Shown here piece after piece: positions 25,700 through 36,625 of a DNA stretch of 64,000 bases (position 1 is the first letter of the stretch; each line of letters starts with the position of its first letter). Source of the stretch: Tamarix chinensis (lineage: Eukaryota > Streptophyta > Magnoliopsida > Caryophyllales > Tamaricaceae). A program made the translations under genes and the position numbers. Where the stretch lies: NCBI GenBank assembly GCA_030549775.1, contig CM060172.1, positions 5,043,361-5,107,360 of the forward strand, given 5' to 3'. The notes below the pieces were generated by a model, which saw only the letters and a list, made by a program, of their open reading frames with translations, ran no database searches and was not told the origin of the DNA.

Positions 25700-25837
25700 A
25701 AAACACGGGGGTCCCGTGTTTCCATAACACGGACCGTGTTATTTATCCCGAGTATCGGTCTATAAATCCTTGTCAGTAGAGCAGTTAGAAGAAAACACGG
25801 GGGTCCCGTGTTTCATAAACACAGACCGTGTTTTCGA
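25700..25837 (+). promoter_or_regulatory. Palindromic modules flanking the Athila LTR TATA box
   Basis: Each module has two adjacent inverted repeats: AACACGGG-GGT-CCCGTGTT and, a few bases on, AACACGG-A-CCGTGTT. The first module ends about 20 bp before the TATA box; the second starts about 30 bp after it, near the expected transcription start. The downstream copy would therefore form a hairpin near the RNA 5' end. The same pair is at 36,906-37,041 in the 3' LTR. Function is inferred. Confidence 0.6.
25761..25767 (+). promoter_or_regulatory. TATA box of the Athila LTR
   Basis: TATAAAT in the context CGGTCTATAAATCC matches the plant TATA consensus. The same site occurs in the 3' LTR at 36,966. 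No transcript evidence is available here. Confidence 0.6.
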
Positions 25838-26956
25838 TTAAAAACGTGTAACTGCCACGCGACTTGTTCCTGATAAAATTTGAAATGAAAACAGAGTTCG
25901 GGAGAGAGAGAGAAAAAGGATCGAACGTATTTTTCTTCCTTTTATTCCTTTAGAACACACATGTAATGCACAATTCCAATCTTTGATCTTCTTGAATTCT
26001 ATTGATGATTTGACATTCTGCACTTCAATTGATAAGTTTCTCTATTCCTTTATAAATTTATGTATCTTCATTTTGCAGAATCTAATTAGTTTTTGTGTAA
26101 TTTTACTTGTGATCATTTCATTATTATCTAATTGTTGAAGTAATAGAATTTGTGAATGTGTTATTGTCATTAATTTTTAATATTTCTATATAATTGTATG
26201 AATTGTGAATATGCAGAAATTTGAGTAATTAGAACAGGGTAGGGTGAATTGAAGATGGAATCATGAATTAATTATCATTTCATAATTTAAATGTTTGATT
26301 CTACATGAGGTTTAATTGAATTAATGGTTTGAATTGAATGATTCCATATCATAGATTAAGATTCTTGAATTGATTAGATTGATCACCTATTTGGTTTAGG
26401 ACTTATTCTTTGCTAAGACAATGAAATTAACCCGTAATCGTTAATTAATTTGTCTATAGTAGCAAGAAGACCATTAATTCGTGCAATTGCATGATCCGAG
26501 CTTTTGTGATTATGATTGTAGTTGGCTGCTTCCCGTTCATAATGCTACCATTAATTGAATCTAGTGTTCGTAACCTAGGTTATTAATTGGGTGCAAAAAT
26601 AAATTGAGAGCATATTCAATTTATTAAGGTTGAGAGGAAGTATAGAAATTGTTATTCTGAATTTCTTAAGTCAACATTAAACTATTTAGAATCATTCTTT
26701 TTATGTGAATGTACGGCATTTTAATTCCATCACCAATTCAATCCTCCCCTAATTGTCAATTCGTGATTAAAGACTTAGTATAATCGAATTTAGTTTAGGA
26801 ATCAATGGAATTGTACAAACGGGGTTATAACATCAATAGCAAAATTAGTGATTAAAACGTCATTCCTTGTGGGTTCGACTCCTTGCCATATACTACGTAT
26901 TTGGGAATTAGGATTTATTTATTAAATTTGTTGTGCATACGACAGTGCATCAAATT

Positions 26957-26973
26957 TTTGGCGCCGTTGCCGG
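26957..26973 (+). promoter_or_regulatory. Primer binding site, tRNA-Asp type
   Basis: TTGGCGCCGTTGCCGGGA begins 4-5 bp after the 5' LTR. It is complementary to the 3' end of plant tRNA-Asp (CCCCGGCAACGGCGCCA) apart from the last base. This primer is characteristic of Athila elements. Confidence 0.9.
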
Positions 26974-27066
26974 GAAATTGGCAATTATAATCTCTAGTTT
27001 TGTAGTTGTTGTGGTTTCTTATTTTAGATTTGATAAATTCTTCACGTAAACTCATCTAATCTTTCA

Positions 27067-29307
27067 TTGTGTGAAATCTTCAGGCACTCACAATTGAGAT
27101 CATTTGCAATTGAGCATCAAGGACAAATTATTCTAGCCATAGATCCAAACTCATCTTCTCCTATTGCATCTAGGACGAGAAGGAAATTGGAACAAGCTAG
27201 TCAGATTCCATCACCTTTTGAAGAAAGTTCCACAAATCAGGGAGAAGAAAGTATAGAAGATTTGTGTAGTACACCCTGCTACATTAATCCACCAATGGCG
27301 AATCGAACTCTCAAGGAGCTAGCTGCTCCTGTCTTCAACCCCAATCTTTTATGCATTAATTATCCTGCTGATAATGATACTTGTGAAATCAAACCTGGAT
27401 TAATACGAGCCTTACCTATTTTTACAGGTTTTAGAGATAACAATTCCATGAGTTCAAGCTATTTCACCGACCCAAATAAATTTCTCAAGGAATTCCATAT
27501 AGCTTGTTCTGGTATGAAACCGAATGGGGTAAGTGTAGAACAACTTAAACTCAAAGCTTTTCCTTTTGCTTTAGCTGATGCTGCTAAGGAATGGTTATAT
27601 GATCTACCAGCGGGCTCAGTAAATACTTGGACTGATATGCAAAAGGTTTTCCTTGAAAAATATTTTCCTTCATCAAGAGCAACTAATATAAGGAAGGAAA
27701 TATGTGGTATTAGGCAAGATGGAGGAGAATCTTTACATGAATATTGGGAACGTTTCAAGAAATTGTGTGGTAGTTGTCCTAATCATCAAATTAGTGAACA
27801 ATTATTAATACAATATTTTTACGAAGGTTTATCTCCTATGGATCGCAATATGATAGATGCTGCTAGTGGTGGTGCTTTAGTTGATAAAACACCCATCGAA
27901 GCTAAAAGGTTAATTGCTAATATGGCATCTAACTCTCAATATTGTAATAGGGGTAATACTTCTATGTCTCAACAGGTGAAAGAAACCAATATTGCTGAAT
28001 TAAAAACGCAAGTTTCGAATTTGACAGCTCTTGTGGAGAGAGTTGTAGGAGAAAAGATTCCTGCCAAGGTATGTGGAATTTGTTCTTTTACAGGTCATCC
28101 AACTGACATGTGTCCGACTTTGCAGGAAGAACAACAAGTAAACGCCATTGGAGGACAACCATTTCCAAAAAGGAATGATCCATTTGCTCCAACATATAAT
28201 CCTGGATGGAAGGATCACCCGAATCTAAGGTATGGAAACGCTCAACAAAGTGGTAACTCATATCTCCGACCACAGATGTATCAAAATCAACAAGGAGCAA
28301 ATCCACCTCCCGGATTTTTCCAAATTCCACCAAATCAGCAAAGACCACCATTTCAATCGATGCCTCCACCGCAAGTTCCACAACAATCGGGAGGTATGCC
28401 TTTGGAAGATTTGGTAAAATCTTTAGCTACCAATACCTTACAATTCCAACAAGAGACCAGAAACGGTATTAAGAATTTGGAAAATCAAGTGAGTCAACTA
28501 GCAGATTCCCTTGGAAAAATGCAAGCACAAGGCTCTTCAAAATTTCCTAGCCAGACTGAAAGAAATCCCAAGGAAAATGCTAGTGCTATCACAACTCGCA
28601 GTGGAAAACAATTGTCAGATCCAAGAAAAGTGAGTGAAGAAGATGACACAAGTAAAGAGATAGATGAAACAATGGCTGAAGAAGAAATAAAGGAAGATTC
28701 ACAACAAACGGTGAAGAGTAAGTCACATTCTCCTATAAAAATTCCTGCTCCTTTTCCTAGCAGGTTGGCCAAAAACAAGAAGGTAAATCATGACAAGGAG
28801 ATATTTGACATATTCAAGAAGGTAGAATTTAACCTTCCTCTCATTGATGCGATCAAACAAGTACCTAGGTATGCAAAATTCCTTAATAATTTGTGTACAA
28901 ACAAAAGGAAATTTAATGAGAATGAGAAGGTAAGTGTGGGAGAAAATGTATCGGCTATATTGCAAAGAAAGCTTCCACCAAAGTGCAAAGATCCAAGTAT
29001 TTTCACTATACCTTGCAAAATTGGAAACACGAGGTACGAAAAATGCATGCTTGACTTAGGTGCTTCAATAAATGTCATGCCTTTATCTATCTTTAACACC
29101 CTAAGTCTAGGTCCTTTAAAGGAAACTCGTGTTGTTATCCAATTGGCTGATAGATCTAACACATATCCTGAAGGGGTTATTGAAGATGTCTTAGTTCAGG
29201 TAAATGAGTTGGTTTTTCCTGCAGATTTCTATGTGTTAGATATGCAAGATAATGGTTTAGTTAAATCCTCCCCTATATTATTAGGGAGACCATTCCTGAA
29301 AACTTAA
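27067..29307 (+). CDS. gag: Athila gag and aspartic protease, ends at a premature stop
   Basis: The open frame runs from 27,067, but the first in-frame ATG is at 27,295 (MANRTLKELAAPVFNPNL), which fits the usual Athila gag start. The 76 codons before it are also open. The retrotransposon gag core lies around residues 140-270 (EWLYDLPAGSVNTWTDM, LHEYWERFKKLCGSCP). A CCHC zinc knuckle CGICSFTGHPTDMC sits at residues 336-349, binding RNA in the capsid. A proline/glutamine-rich linker follows, then the protease, whose active site is DLGAS at residue 663. The frame ends LLGRPFLKT and then TAA at 29,305. The next codons ([16 protein letters not shown]) continue the normal polyprotein, so this is a single nonsense change and not a natural end. 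Confidence 0.9.
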   Translation: MCEIFRHSQLRSFAIEHQGQIILAIDPNSSSPIASRTRRKLEQASQIPSPFEESSTNQGEESIEDLCSTPCYINPPMANRTLKELAAPVFNPNLLCINYPADNDTCEIKPGLIRALPIFTGFRDNNSMSSSYFTDPNKFLKEFHIACSGMKPNGVSVEQLKLKAFPFALADAAKEWLYDLPAGSVNTWTDMQKVFLEKYFPSSRATNIRKEICGIRQDGGESLHEYWERFKKLCGSCPNHQISEQLLIQYFYEGLSPMDRNMIDAASGGALVDKTPIEAKRLIANMASNSQYCNRGNTSMSQQVKETNIAELKTQVSNLTALVERVVGEKIPAKVCGICSFTGHPTDMCPTLQEEQQVNAIGGQPFPKRNDPFAPTYNPGWKDHPNLRYGNAQQSGNSYLRPQMYQNQQGANPPPGFFQIPPNQQRPPFQSMPPPQVPQQSGGMPLEDLVKSLATNTLQFQQETRNGIKNLENQVSQLADSLGKMQAQGSSKFPSQTERNPKENASAITTRSGKQLSDPRKVSEEDDTSKEIDETMAEEEIKEDSQQTVKSKSHSPIKIPAPFPSRLAKNKKVNHDKEIFDIFKKVEFNLPLIDAIKQVPRYAKFLNNLCTNKRKFNENEKVSVGENVSAILQRKLPPKCKDPSIFTIPCKIGNTRYEKCMLDLGASINVMPLSIFNTLSLGPLKETRVVIQLADRSNTYPEGVIEDVLVQVNELVFPADFYVLDMQDNGLVKSSPILLGRPFLKT

Positions 29308-31128
29308 AAAACAAAAATTGATGTCCACGATGGAGTGTTAACCATGGAATTTGATGGTGAAGTTATTAAGTTTAACATATATGATTCCATGAGATACCCT
29401 GCAGATGGTGAAGAGGTATCTATGATAGATGTCATTGAAAATTTAACTGAAATGGTGTACCAATTATCATCAGCTGATCCTTTGGAAATCACTTTGACAC
29501 AAGGAATAGCAACTGAAAAATTGGAAGAATTGAGCAAATTGTATGACGTTGAGGAAGAAATCAAGGAGGTAGTGGCCGCTTTGGGAACATGTCCGAGTAG
29601 AATTGGAAAATTTGTGGATTTACCATTGACAGTGGATAGACCTATACCTTCCATAGAACAACCACCGGAAGTGGAGTTGAAGCCTTTACCTAACCATCTC
29701 AAATATGCATTCTTAGGAGATAAGAATACCCTTCCGGTTATCATATCTAGTGAACTAACATCTCAACAAGAAGAAAAATTGGTAAATGTGTTGAAGAAAT
29801 ACAAATCAACTTTGGGATGGACAGTTGCTGATATTAAGGGTATTAGTCCTTCAGTTTGTATGCATCGGATTTTAATGGAAGAAAATGTGAAGCCAAGTAG
29901 ACAAGTGCAACGTAGGTTGAATCCGATAATGATGGAGGTTGTGAAGAAAGAGGTTTTAAAATTGCTAAGTGTAGGAGTCATATACCCAATTTCTGATAGT
30001 AGTTGGGTAAGTCCGCTTCAGGTTGTCCCAAAGAAAACAGGAATAACAGTAGTGGAGAATGATAAAGGAGAAATGGTTCCTACTAGAGTTCAAAATGGTT
30101 GGAGGGTATGTGTTGATTATAGAAAGCTGAACTCCATGACTAGGAAAGATCATTTTCCTTTATCATTTATGGATCAAATGTTAGAACGGCTAGCGGGTCA
30201 TGCTTATTATTGTTTTCTTGATGGTTATTCTGGATATGTGCAGGTTCCCATAGCTCCAGAGGATCAAGAGAAAACCACATTTACATGTCCCTACGGTACG
30301 TTTGCGTATCGGCGCATGCCATTTGGATTATGTAATGCTCCAGCTACATTTCAAAGGTGTATGGTAAGTATATTTTCCGAATATCTGGAGAAAATTATCG
30401 AGGTATTCATGGATGATTTTAGTATCCATGGAGATACTTTTGAAGAATGCCTAGGTAATTTGACCCTTATCTTGAAAAGATGTTTGGAAACAAATCTTGT
30501 GCTAAACTCCGAAAAATGCCATTTTATGGTCCAACAAGGAATAGTTTTGGGGCATGTTATTTCAGCCAAAGGAATTGAAGTAGATAAAGCAAAAATTGAT
30601 CTTATCTCTTCATTACCTTATCCATCAACTGTCAAAGATGTGCGATCATTTTTAGGGCATGCCGGGTTTTACCGCCGATTTATCAAGGATTTTTCTAAAA
30701 TAGCCCAACCATTATGCAAGCTTCTTCAAAAAGAAAAGGAATTTCAATTTGATGATGCATGCCAGAAATCATTTGACTATTTAAAGGAAAAATTGATAAG
30801 TGCACCCATTCTTCAACCACCTGATTGGAATTTCCCATTTGAATTGATGTGTGATGCATCTAATTTTGCTGTTGGTGCGGTGTTAGGTCAACGAATCGGG
30901 AAAGAGCCACACGTGATATATTATGCCTCACGCACATTGAATGAAGCTCAACTTAACTACACAACTACCGAAAAGGAGCTTCTTGCTATTGTCTTTGCTT
31001 TGGATAAATTTCGTTCTTATCTGTTAGGAACTGAAATAATTATTTACTCTGATCATGCAGCGTTGAAATATTTGTTAGCAAAGAAAAAGGCAAAACCACG
31101 ACTGATTAGATGGATTCTTCTACTTTAA
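29308..31128 (+). pseudogene. pol: Athila pol part 1: reverse transcriptase and RNase H
   Basis: Continues the gag-protease frame directly after the TAA at 29,305-29,307 and stays open to a TAA at 31,126-31,128; the first ATG is at 29,335. The reverse transcriptase has [30 protein letters not shown] and the catalytic FMDD at about 30,406-30,417. RNase H follows with [18 protein letters not shown], the TEKELLA glutamate and the YSDHAAL aspartate. All key residues are present, so only the two flanking stops impair the polyprotein. The second stop replaces a residue in WILLLxEFNL, where a glutamine codon is expected (CAA to TAA). It copies the element RNA into DNA in virus-like particles. Confidence 0.9.
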
Positions 31129-32574
31129 GAATTCAATTTATGCATTAAAGATAAGAAAGGAACCGAAAACGGAGTAGCAGATCATCTAAGTCGGTTAATC
31201 AAAGAAGTTGAAGTTGAAGCACCTATCAATGAAGCATTTCCGGACGAGCAACTTCATGTCATTGGAGATGAGATACCATGGTATGCTGACATGGTAAATT
31301 TTCTAGTAGCTAAGGTATTTCCCTCTCACTTTACAAAAGCACAGAAAGATAGAATGAAAATTCAGGCAAAATATTTTATATGGGACGATCCATACTTGTG
31401 GAAACAATGTGCTGACCAAATCATTAGAAGATGTATTCCCGATAGTGAGGTCTTGTCTATTTTACATTTTTGTCACAGTTATGCTTGCGGGGGACACTTT
31501 GGTCCCAAGCGAACAGCTTATAAAGTTCTAGAGAGTGGATTCTTTTGGCCTACATTGTTTAGGGACTCTCATGAATTTTGTAAGACGTGTGAAAACTGTC
31601 AAAAGACTGGGGGATTAGGTCCTAGAAATGAAATGCCACAAACTCCTATCATAGCATGCGAAATCTTTGATGTTTGGGGTATGGATTTTATGGGTCCCTT
31701 TCCATCTTCTTTCGGGTTTAAATACATTCTTGTTGCTGTTGATTATGTGTCAAAATGGGTGGAAGCTAAGGCCACCCGTACTGATGATGCTAAGGTTGTT
31801 GCAGAATTTCTTCGAACTAACATTTTTGCAAGGTTTGGCGTACCAAGAGCCATCATTAACGACAAAGGTTCACACTTCTGCAACAGAACCATAGAAGCTC
31901 TATTAAAGAAATACCATGTGACACATCGAATATCTACAGCATATCATCCACAAACAAATGGTCAAGCTGAGATATCCAACCGGGAAATCAAATCAATCTT
32001 GGAAAAAATGGTGAAACCAACAAGAAAGGATTGGAGCTTACATCTTAATGATGCTCTCTGGGCTTATCGTACAGCTTTCAAGACTCCAATTGGTATGTCT
32101 CCATATCGTCTGGTATACGGTAAGCCTTGTCATCTACCAGTCGAGTTAGAACATAAAGCTTTTTGGGCCGTCAAGAAGTGTAACATGGAGTTAACTGAAG
32201 TTGGAAAACATAGGCGACTCCAACTACAAGAATTGGAAGAAATAAGAAATGATGCGTTTGAAACTGCATTGAGATATAAAGATAGAACTAAGGCAGTTCA
32301 TGATAAATTCATCCTTAGAAAGAGTTTTGAAATTGGTCAAAAAGTTTTATTATATCATTCTCGTTTGAAGTTGTTTCCAGGAAAATTGAGGTCGAGATGG
32401 ATCGGCCCATTTGTTGTGACTAATGTGTTTTCTCATGGTGTAGTTGAAATTAAGAGTGAGAAAACAGGAAAGATGTGGAAGGTCAATGGACACCGCCTCA
32501 AACCTTACTACGAAGGACATCAAGTGCACAATTTGGAAGTGGTTGATCTTACCACTCCCAATTATGAGGGCTGA
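31129..32574 (+). pseudogene. pol: Athila pol part 2: integrase
   Basis: Same frame as the RT segment after one stop; the first ATG is at 31,291. The tail of RNase H ([16 protein letters not shown]) is followed by an HHCC zinc finger ([14 protein letters not shown] through [11 protein letters not shown]). The DDE core has aspartates in WGMDFMGPF and INDKGSHF and the glutamate in [12 protein letters not shown]. The C-terminal domain ends [14 protein letters not shown] with no chromodomain, as expected for Athila. It inserts element DNA into the genome. The catalytic triad is intact, and the natural stop is at 32,572-32,574. Confidence 0.9.
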
Positions 32575-32732
32575 ATGACTTGCAGTTTGTCACTTGGGAA
32601 ACACCCAAGTGTTGTATATAAGTTTTCCATATTTCGTACTTTTCTTTTTACATATTTGGTATGACTTTGTATGTACATAATGTGTATATGTGTGGCAGAA
32701 CATTAGTAGTTTATTTTCATATTTAAAAAAAA

Positions 32733-33300
32733 CACGGGGGGTCCGTATTTCTTAACACGGCCGTGTTTCTTCCTCTGCAGAAAAATTTCAGAATTCCAGA
32801 GAGCTTCAAAAATAACACGGGGGGTCCTTATTTCTTAACACGGCCCGTGTTTCTTCCTCTGCAGAAAAATTTCAGAATTCCAGAGAGCTTCAAAAATAAC
32901 ACGGGGGGTCCGTATTTCTTAACACGGCCCGTGTTTCTTCCTCTGCAGAAAAATTTCAGAATTCCAGAGAGCTTCAAAAATAACACGGGGGGTCCGTATT
33001 TCTTAACACGGCCCGTGTTTCTTCCTCTGCAGAAAAATTTCAGAATTCCAGAGAGCTTCAAAAATAACACGGGGGGTCCGTATTTCTTAACACGGCCCGT
33101 GTTTCTTCCTCTGCAGAAAATTTCAAAATTCCAGAGAGTCAAAAAAATAACACGGGGGTCCCGTGTTTCTAAAACACGGCCCGTGTTACCTTCTCAGTCA
33201 TAACCAACATGTGTAAAATTTAACACGGAGGTACCGTATTTCGGAAACACGGTCCGTGTTTCTCTCCAGCACCCTTTTTCTCCCCCGTGTTTTCATATCT
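32733..33300 (+). repeat. 84-bp tandem repeat array carrying the Athila palindromic module
   Basis: Units of 84 bp start at about 32,733. The phase marker GTGTTTCTTCCTCTGCAG recurs at 32,763, 32,847, 32,931, 33,015 and 33,099. Each unit holds AACACGGGGGGTCCGTATTT and AACACGGCCCGTGTTT, the palindromic module of the LTRs. Two more diverged modules follow at 33,149 and 33,221. Because 84 is a multiple of three, frames through the array stay open on both strands, giving a false 146-codon ORF at 32,763-33,203. Confidence 0.9.
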
Positions 33301-33309
33301 GAAATAAAC

Positions 33310-33873
33310 ACGGCCCTCTCGTTCGATTCTCTCCCGTTCTTCGCAGCACTCTTCTCCTTCGTTTCCTCCATTTTTCTCACTCAAATCTTCAACTCTTCAC
33401 AACTCCTACTCCATTAACATCTCATCTTCTTTTCCCACCATTAATTTTCTTCCCCCTGTCGATTTTTGTTTCTATTAATCCAATACAGAGCAGGCGACAA
33501 TTCATGTAAAACCCTAATTTTATTCGACCATTGTCTCATCTATTTTCTGCAAATAAACTTAGGGTTTTCGTGGGATTTGATATTCACATATCATTCTTTT
33601 GATTTCTCACTTATTCTGACCAGTTTTCACGAATTAAGGTAAGTATTCTTTCCATTATGACAGCAATGTTAATTCAATTTCATTGTCTTCTTACATATGC
33701 TGTTTTCACGAATTACTGTGGTTGAAAAATTGGGTGATTGGCATGATGAAAGCATATGTATGCATTCAGTGCAGCTTTGTCAAAATTATCATTGCCGTTA
33801 AATCTTATGTATATGCTGCACATTCAAGCTTACAACACTGATTCTTAACTTAAAGGTGGTATTCTTTGTGTAG
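33310..33873 (+). promoter_or_regulatory. Leader with a candidate intron before the third Athila frame
   Basis: A pyrimidine-rich stretch typical of plant 5' untranslated regions (33,310-33,440) is followed by a textbook splice donor AAG|GTAAGT (GT at 33,639). The acceptor TTCTTTGTGTAG ends at 33,873, immediately before the ATG at 33,874. The predicted intron is 235 bp. This suggests the third frame is expressed from its own spliced RNA; no TATA box was found close by. Confidence 0.5.
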
Positions 33874-35127
33874 ATGGCACCGAAAAAGAAACAACGTGCT
33901 GAAGGTGAATCCTCAAGATCCCGATCATCACCAACGCAAGAAAGACAATGACATAATCGACCCAACGATTTAGGTATAATTTTTACCTCCCCCGAACAAC
34001 AACAAAGGTACGATTACTTGTCTCAGAGGCAAATTACTGGTACTAGATATCTAGATGATGATTGTTTGCACACATTGGGCATTCATAATCAAGTCATGCG
34101 TATGCTCGAAACTATAGGTTTGCAACACTTTGTCTATTGTACTAATCACACCTATAGACGCTTGAGTCTAGAATTTTTGAGTACCTTTGAATTGTGTGCT
34201 GAAATTGGTGATATTGGTGATACTAAGAATAATCAAGGGTATGTTTCTTTTCGCCTTTTTAATGAGGATAGGCAATTAGCGGTGCATGAACTTGCCCACA
34301 TTTTCATGTTGCCTTCACAGGGATTTAGATTCATTTTACCCTGGTTTTATGCCAACAATTTTTTTGCAAAAATAGGTGATACAACGAATATGCCTACTCC
34401 CGATACCTTCCGCATTTCTGAAGCCAAATCCTCTAGGATTTTTAACTTAGTTTTCCGATACATTCAGAGGCTTTTGGCTATTACTATATTTGGGAGGGGA
34501 GATAGTACCGGAGTAGTTCGTTCAATTGAACTTTTCTTTCTCTACTCCATACTTGAACATTATTCTGTTGATACTGCCTATTTTATTGCCAAACAATTTT
34601 AAAGGGTCAGTAATTCCAAACAGGGAGACATTGTTATCGGTGGGTTAATTACCACCATCTGTGTAAGTTTAGACATACCCCTTCCTGAAGATATGCCTAT
34701 TGAGGCCATGAGCACCCGCATTGATATCGAACATTGTCGCCTTACGCATCTTATTGAGCGTAGGAATAAAGCGTGGTACCTTTCTTATCAGGGGCGTGTT
34801 TTCTTTCCTCTTCCTAATCCTACCAAAACTGACCCTTTAAACCCATTGAATTGGCAACCTAGTGAGGATGAAGATAACCCTGCCCCATTAGCCATTGAAC
34901 ATCCTATTCCACCTCATGGTGCCCATCCACCACCACCACCACCCCGATCCCACGCCAGCTCTTCTTCCACCTCAACTTTTGTCCCCGAATGGCATCTCCA
35001 ATTTCAAAATCAAGTGTATTCTCAATTGGATTCCATTCGCAATAACCAAAATCAAATGATGGAGATGATGAAGAATCTCTATGATTACCATCTCGGGAGC
35101 CGAGAACCACCTCCACCTCCCTCTTGA
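33874..35127 (+). pseudogene. Athila third reading frame (ATHILA ORF-1 type), two in-frame stops
   Basis: Starts MAPKKKQRAEGESSRSRSSP, a basic, nuclear-signal-like N-terminus. A TGA at about 33,949 probably replaces an arginine codon. The long middle (RQITGTRYLDDDCLHTLGI, RRLSLEFLSTFELC, VSFRLFNEDRQ) resembles the ATHILA ORF-1 protein family found after integrase in this lineage. A TAA at 34,600 interrupts it, and the frame continues to a proline-rich tail with HPPPPPPRSHASSSST and a C-terminal helix QLDSIRNNQNQMMEMMKNL, ending at 35,127. The three pieces are in one frame. The function is unknown; it is often called env-like by position, but I see no signal peptide or membrane segment. Confidence 0.8.
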
Positions 35128-35185
35128 ATCTTATTCTTCATTTTTTTTTCTCTTGCATTTGTTCATTAGGGACAATGAACATATT

Positions 35186-35200
35186 AAGTATGGGGGGGGT
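35186..35200 (+). promoter_or_regulatory. Internal polypurine-tract-like sequence
   Basis: AAGTATGGGGGGGGT, nearly the same as the terminal tract AAGTATGGGGGTATT at 36,611. It lies about 60 bp after the third frame. A weaker copy (AAGTATGAGGGTGTGG) is at 35,944. Such internal copies could prime a second plus strand or be relics. Confidence 0.5.
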
Positions 35201-35209
35201 GCATTAGTA

Positions 35210-36600
35210 TTCATAGGCTTATGTTTACTCTTTCGTAGGAATAGTTAGTAAATGTTATATATGTTTGCTAAGCGGTAGTTAGTTAATTTATTCTTATCTA
35301 CTCACGTACTAGTTGTTTAATGCTGCAATAAAAAAAAAGGAAATATTAGATTTGAGTAATCCATATACGAAGTAAAACAAAGTATGGGACTGAATTATTT
35401 TCAAAAAGGATAATCTTATATTTAATGTATGTTTTGATCAACATCTTTTGAAACCATAAAGATAGAAATTGAAAATGTGATAACAGTGAAGGAAAGAAAG
35501 TTAGAATGATTAGAGATCAAATCATGCATTGACTAGGAATGAGATGAAATGAAATTCAAAATTGGTGAATATAACATGGTGAGCGTTTGGGCCTAATCTT
35601 TGGATACATTGCTTATCCAAAAATATATTTCTCTTTTGTGTGCATTCTCCAATGATATGTGAAACTAAAATTTGCCATTAGTCTCTTCAAGACTGCATAG
35701 AACTTTAGGATATTTGAAAATGATAAAGGCACTCTTTTTTCTTTGTTAGCTACAAGGCCAAATAACCTACCTTAAAAAAAAATTGTTATCCATTGCTTAA
35801 CCCTTTGAGCCTATAGACCTGTTTTATTGATTTAAACTTTATTAACAACTAATCTCCATATGTATTTCCCTTCCTTACTCTACGACTAGTGGAGCAAAAA
35901 TATTTTCAAGGAGAACTTTTGTTTTGTTAATAAGGTGAAATCTAAGTATGAGGGTGTGGATAAAATAAAAAAAAAAAGAAGAAGAGGAGAATAAAATTTC
36001 ATGTCTTTTGATGTTGTTTGGTTGAATGGAAGAGTTTGAAAAAAAAAATATTTTTTGCTCCTCTAGTTGGTAGAGTCTAGCTACAATACCAAAAATTTCA
36101 TCCCACCTTAGAACCCTAGCCCCATTACAACCAAATTTAAGACCTTTTGATTCTTATATAATTTAGTTCTTTTAGCGGTGGCGAATTGAGAATAATGGCA
36201 AACATATGGGTGATCATCATCATTTGGAGAGAATTTGAGAGTAAACACATCTTACCCTATACACTAAAGAGTGAGTGTTCCCACATTCCGAAAGTAAGAA
36301 TTTACCAAATTGAATTTCATTTGTCTTGATCTAATTTGCATGATGAGATACTAATTATTATAATTTTCGTTCTTAAACCGTTTGAGCATTTGATAAGACT
36401 GTTTTTAAGGTGAATTAAGATGTGATCCAAAAATATTTCTATTAGTGATATTTCATGATTTACAAGTATTTTTCAGTCCCAGTCCAAGTTGAACTTCGTA
36501 CATGAATAATTCCAATCTAATAAATCTTGTATTCCATGATCTGTTTCTCTTACGTTTCTTGATGTATTCATGTGCATGTTATGATATTGCTTGAGGACAA
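35210..36600 (+). other. Athila 3' non-coding region
   Basis: About 1.4 kb of AT-rich DNA between the third frame and the terminal polypurine tract. No coding region is convincing. Long untranslated 3' parts are normal in Athila elements. Confidence 0.6.
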
Positions 36601-36610
36601 GCAATAATTC

Positions 36611-36625
36611 AAGTATGGGGGTATT
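36611..36625 (+). promoter_or_regulatory. Polypurine tract
   Basis: AAGTATGGGGGTATT ends exactly at the TG of the 3' LTR (36,626). It primes plus-strand synthesis during reverse transcription. Confidence 0.85.

Larger units (their letters stand above)
25421..26952 (+). repeat. Athila 5' LTR
   Basis: TGATAGATGAG...CAGTGCATCA. It carries two palindromic modules (25,700-25,743 and 25,794-25,837) on either side of a TATA box. A near-terminal GTGGGTTCGACTCC stretch (about 26,869) resembles a tRNA T-arm but lacks the rest of a tRNA. Confidence 0.95.

Noticed and set aside
26865..26885. tRNA-like T-arm GTGGGTTCGACTCC in the Athila LTR
   Set aside because: No acceptor stem, D-arm or anticodon arm fits around it; it recurs only as part of the LTR.
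32733..33200. CRISPR-like regular repeats
   Set aside because: Units are contiguous 84-bp tandem copies without unique spacers, inside a plant retrotransposon.
32763..33203. 146-codon frame made of 28-residue repeats
   Set aside because: It is the 84-bp tandem array read in frame; the opposite strand is open too. It has no other support as a protein.
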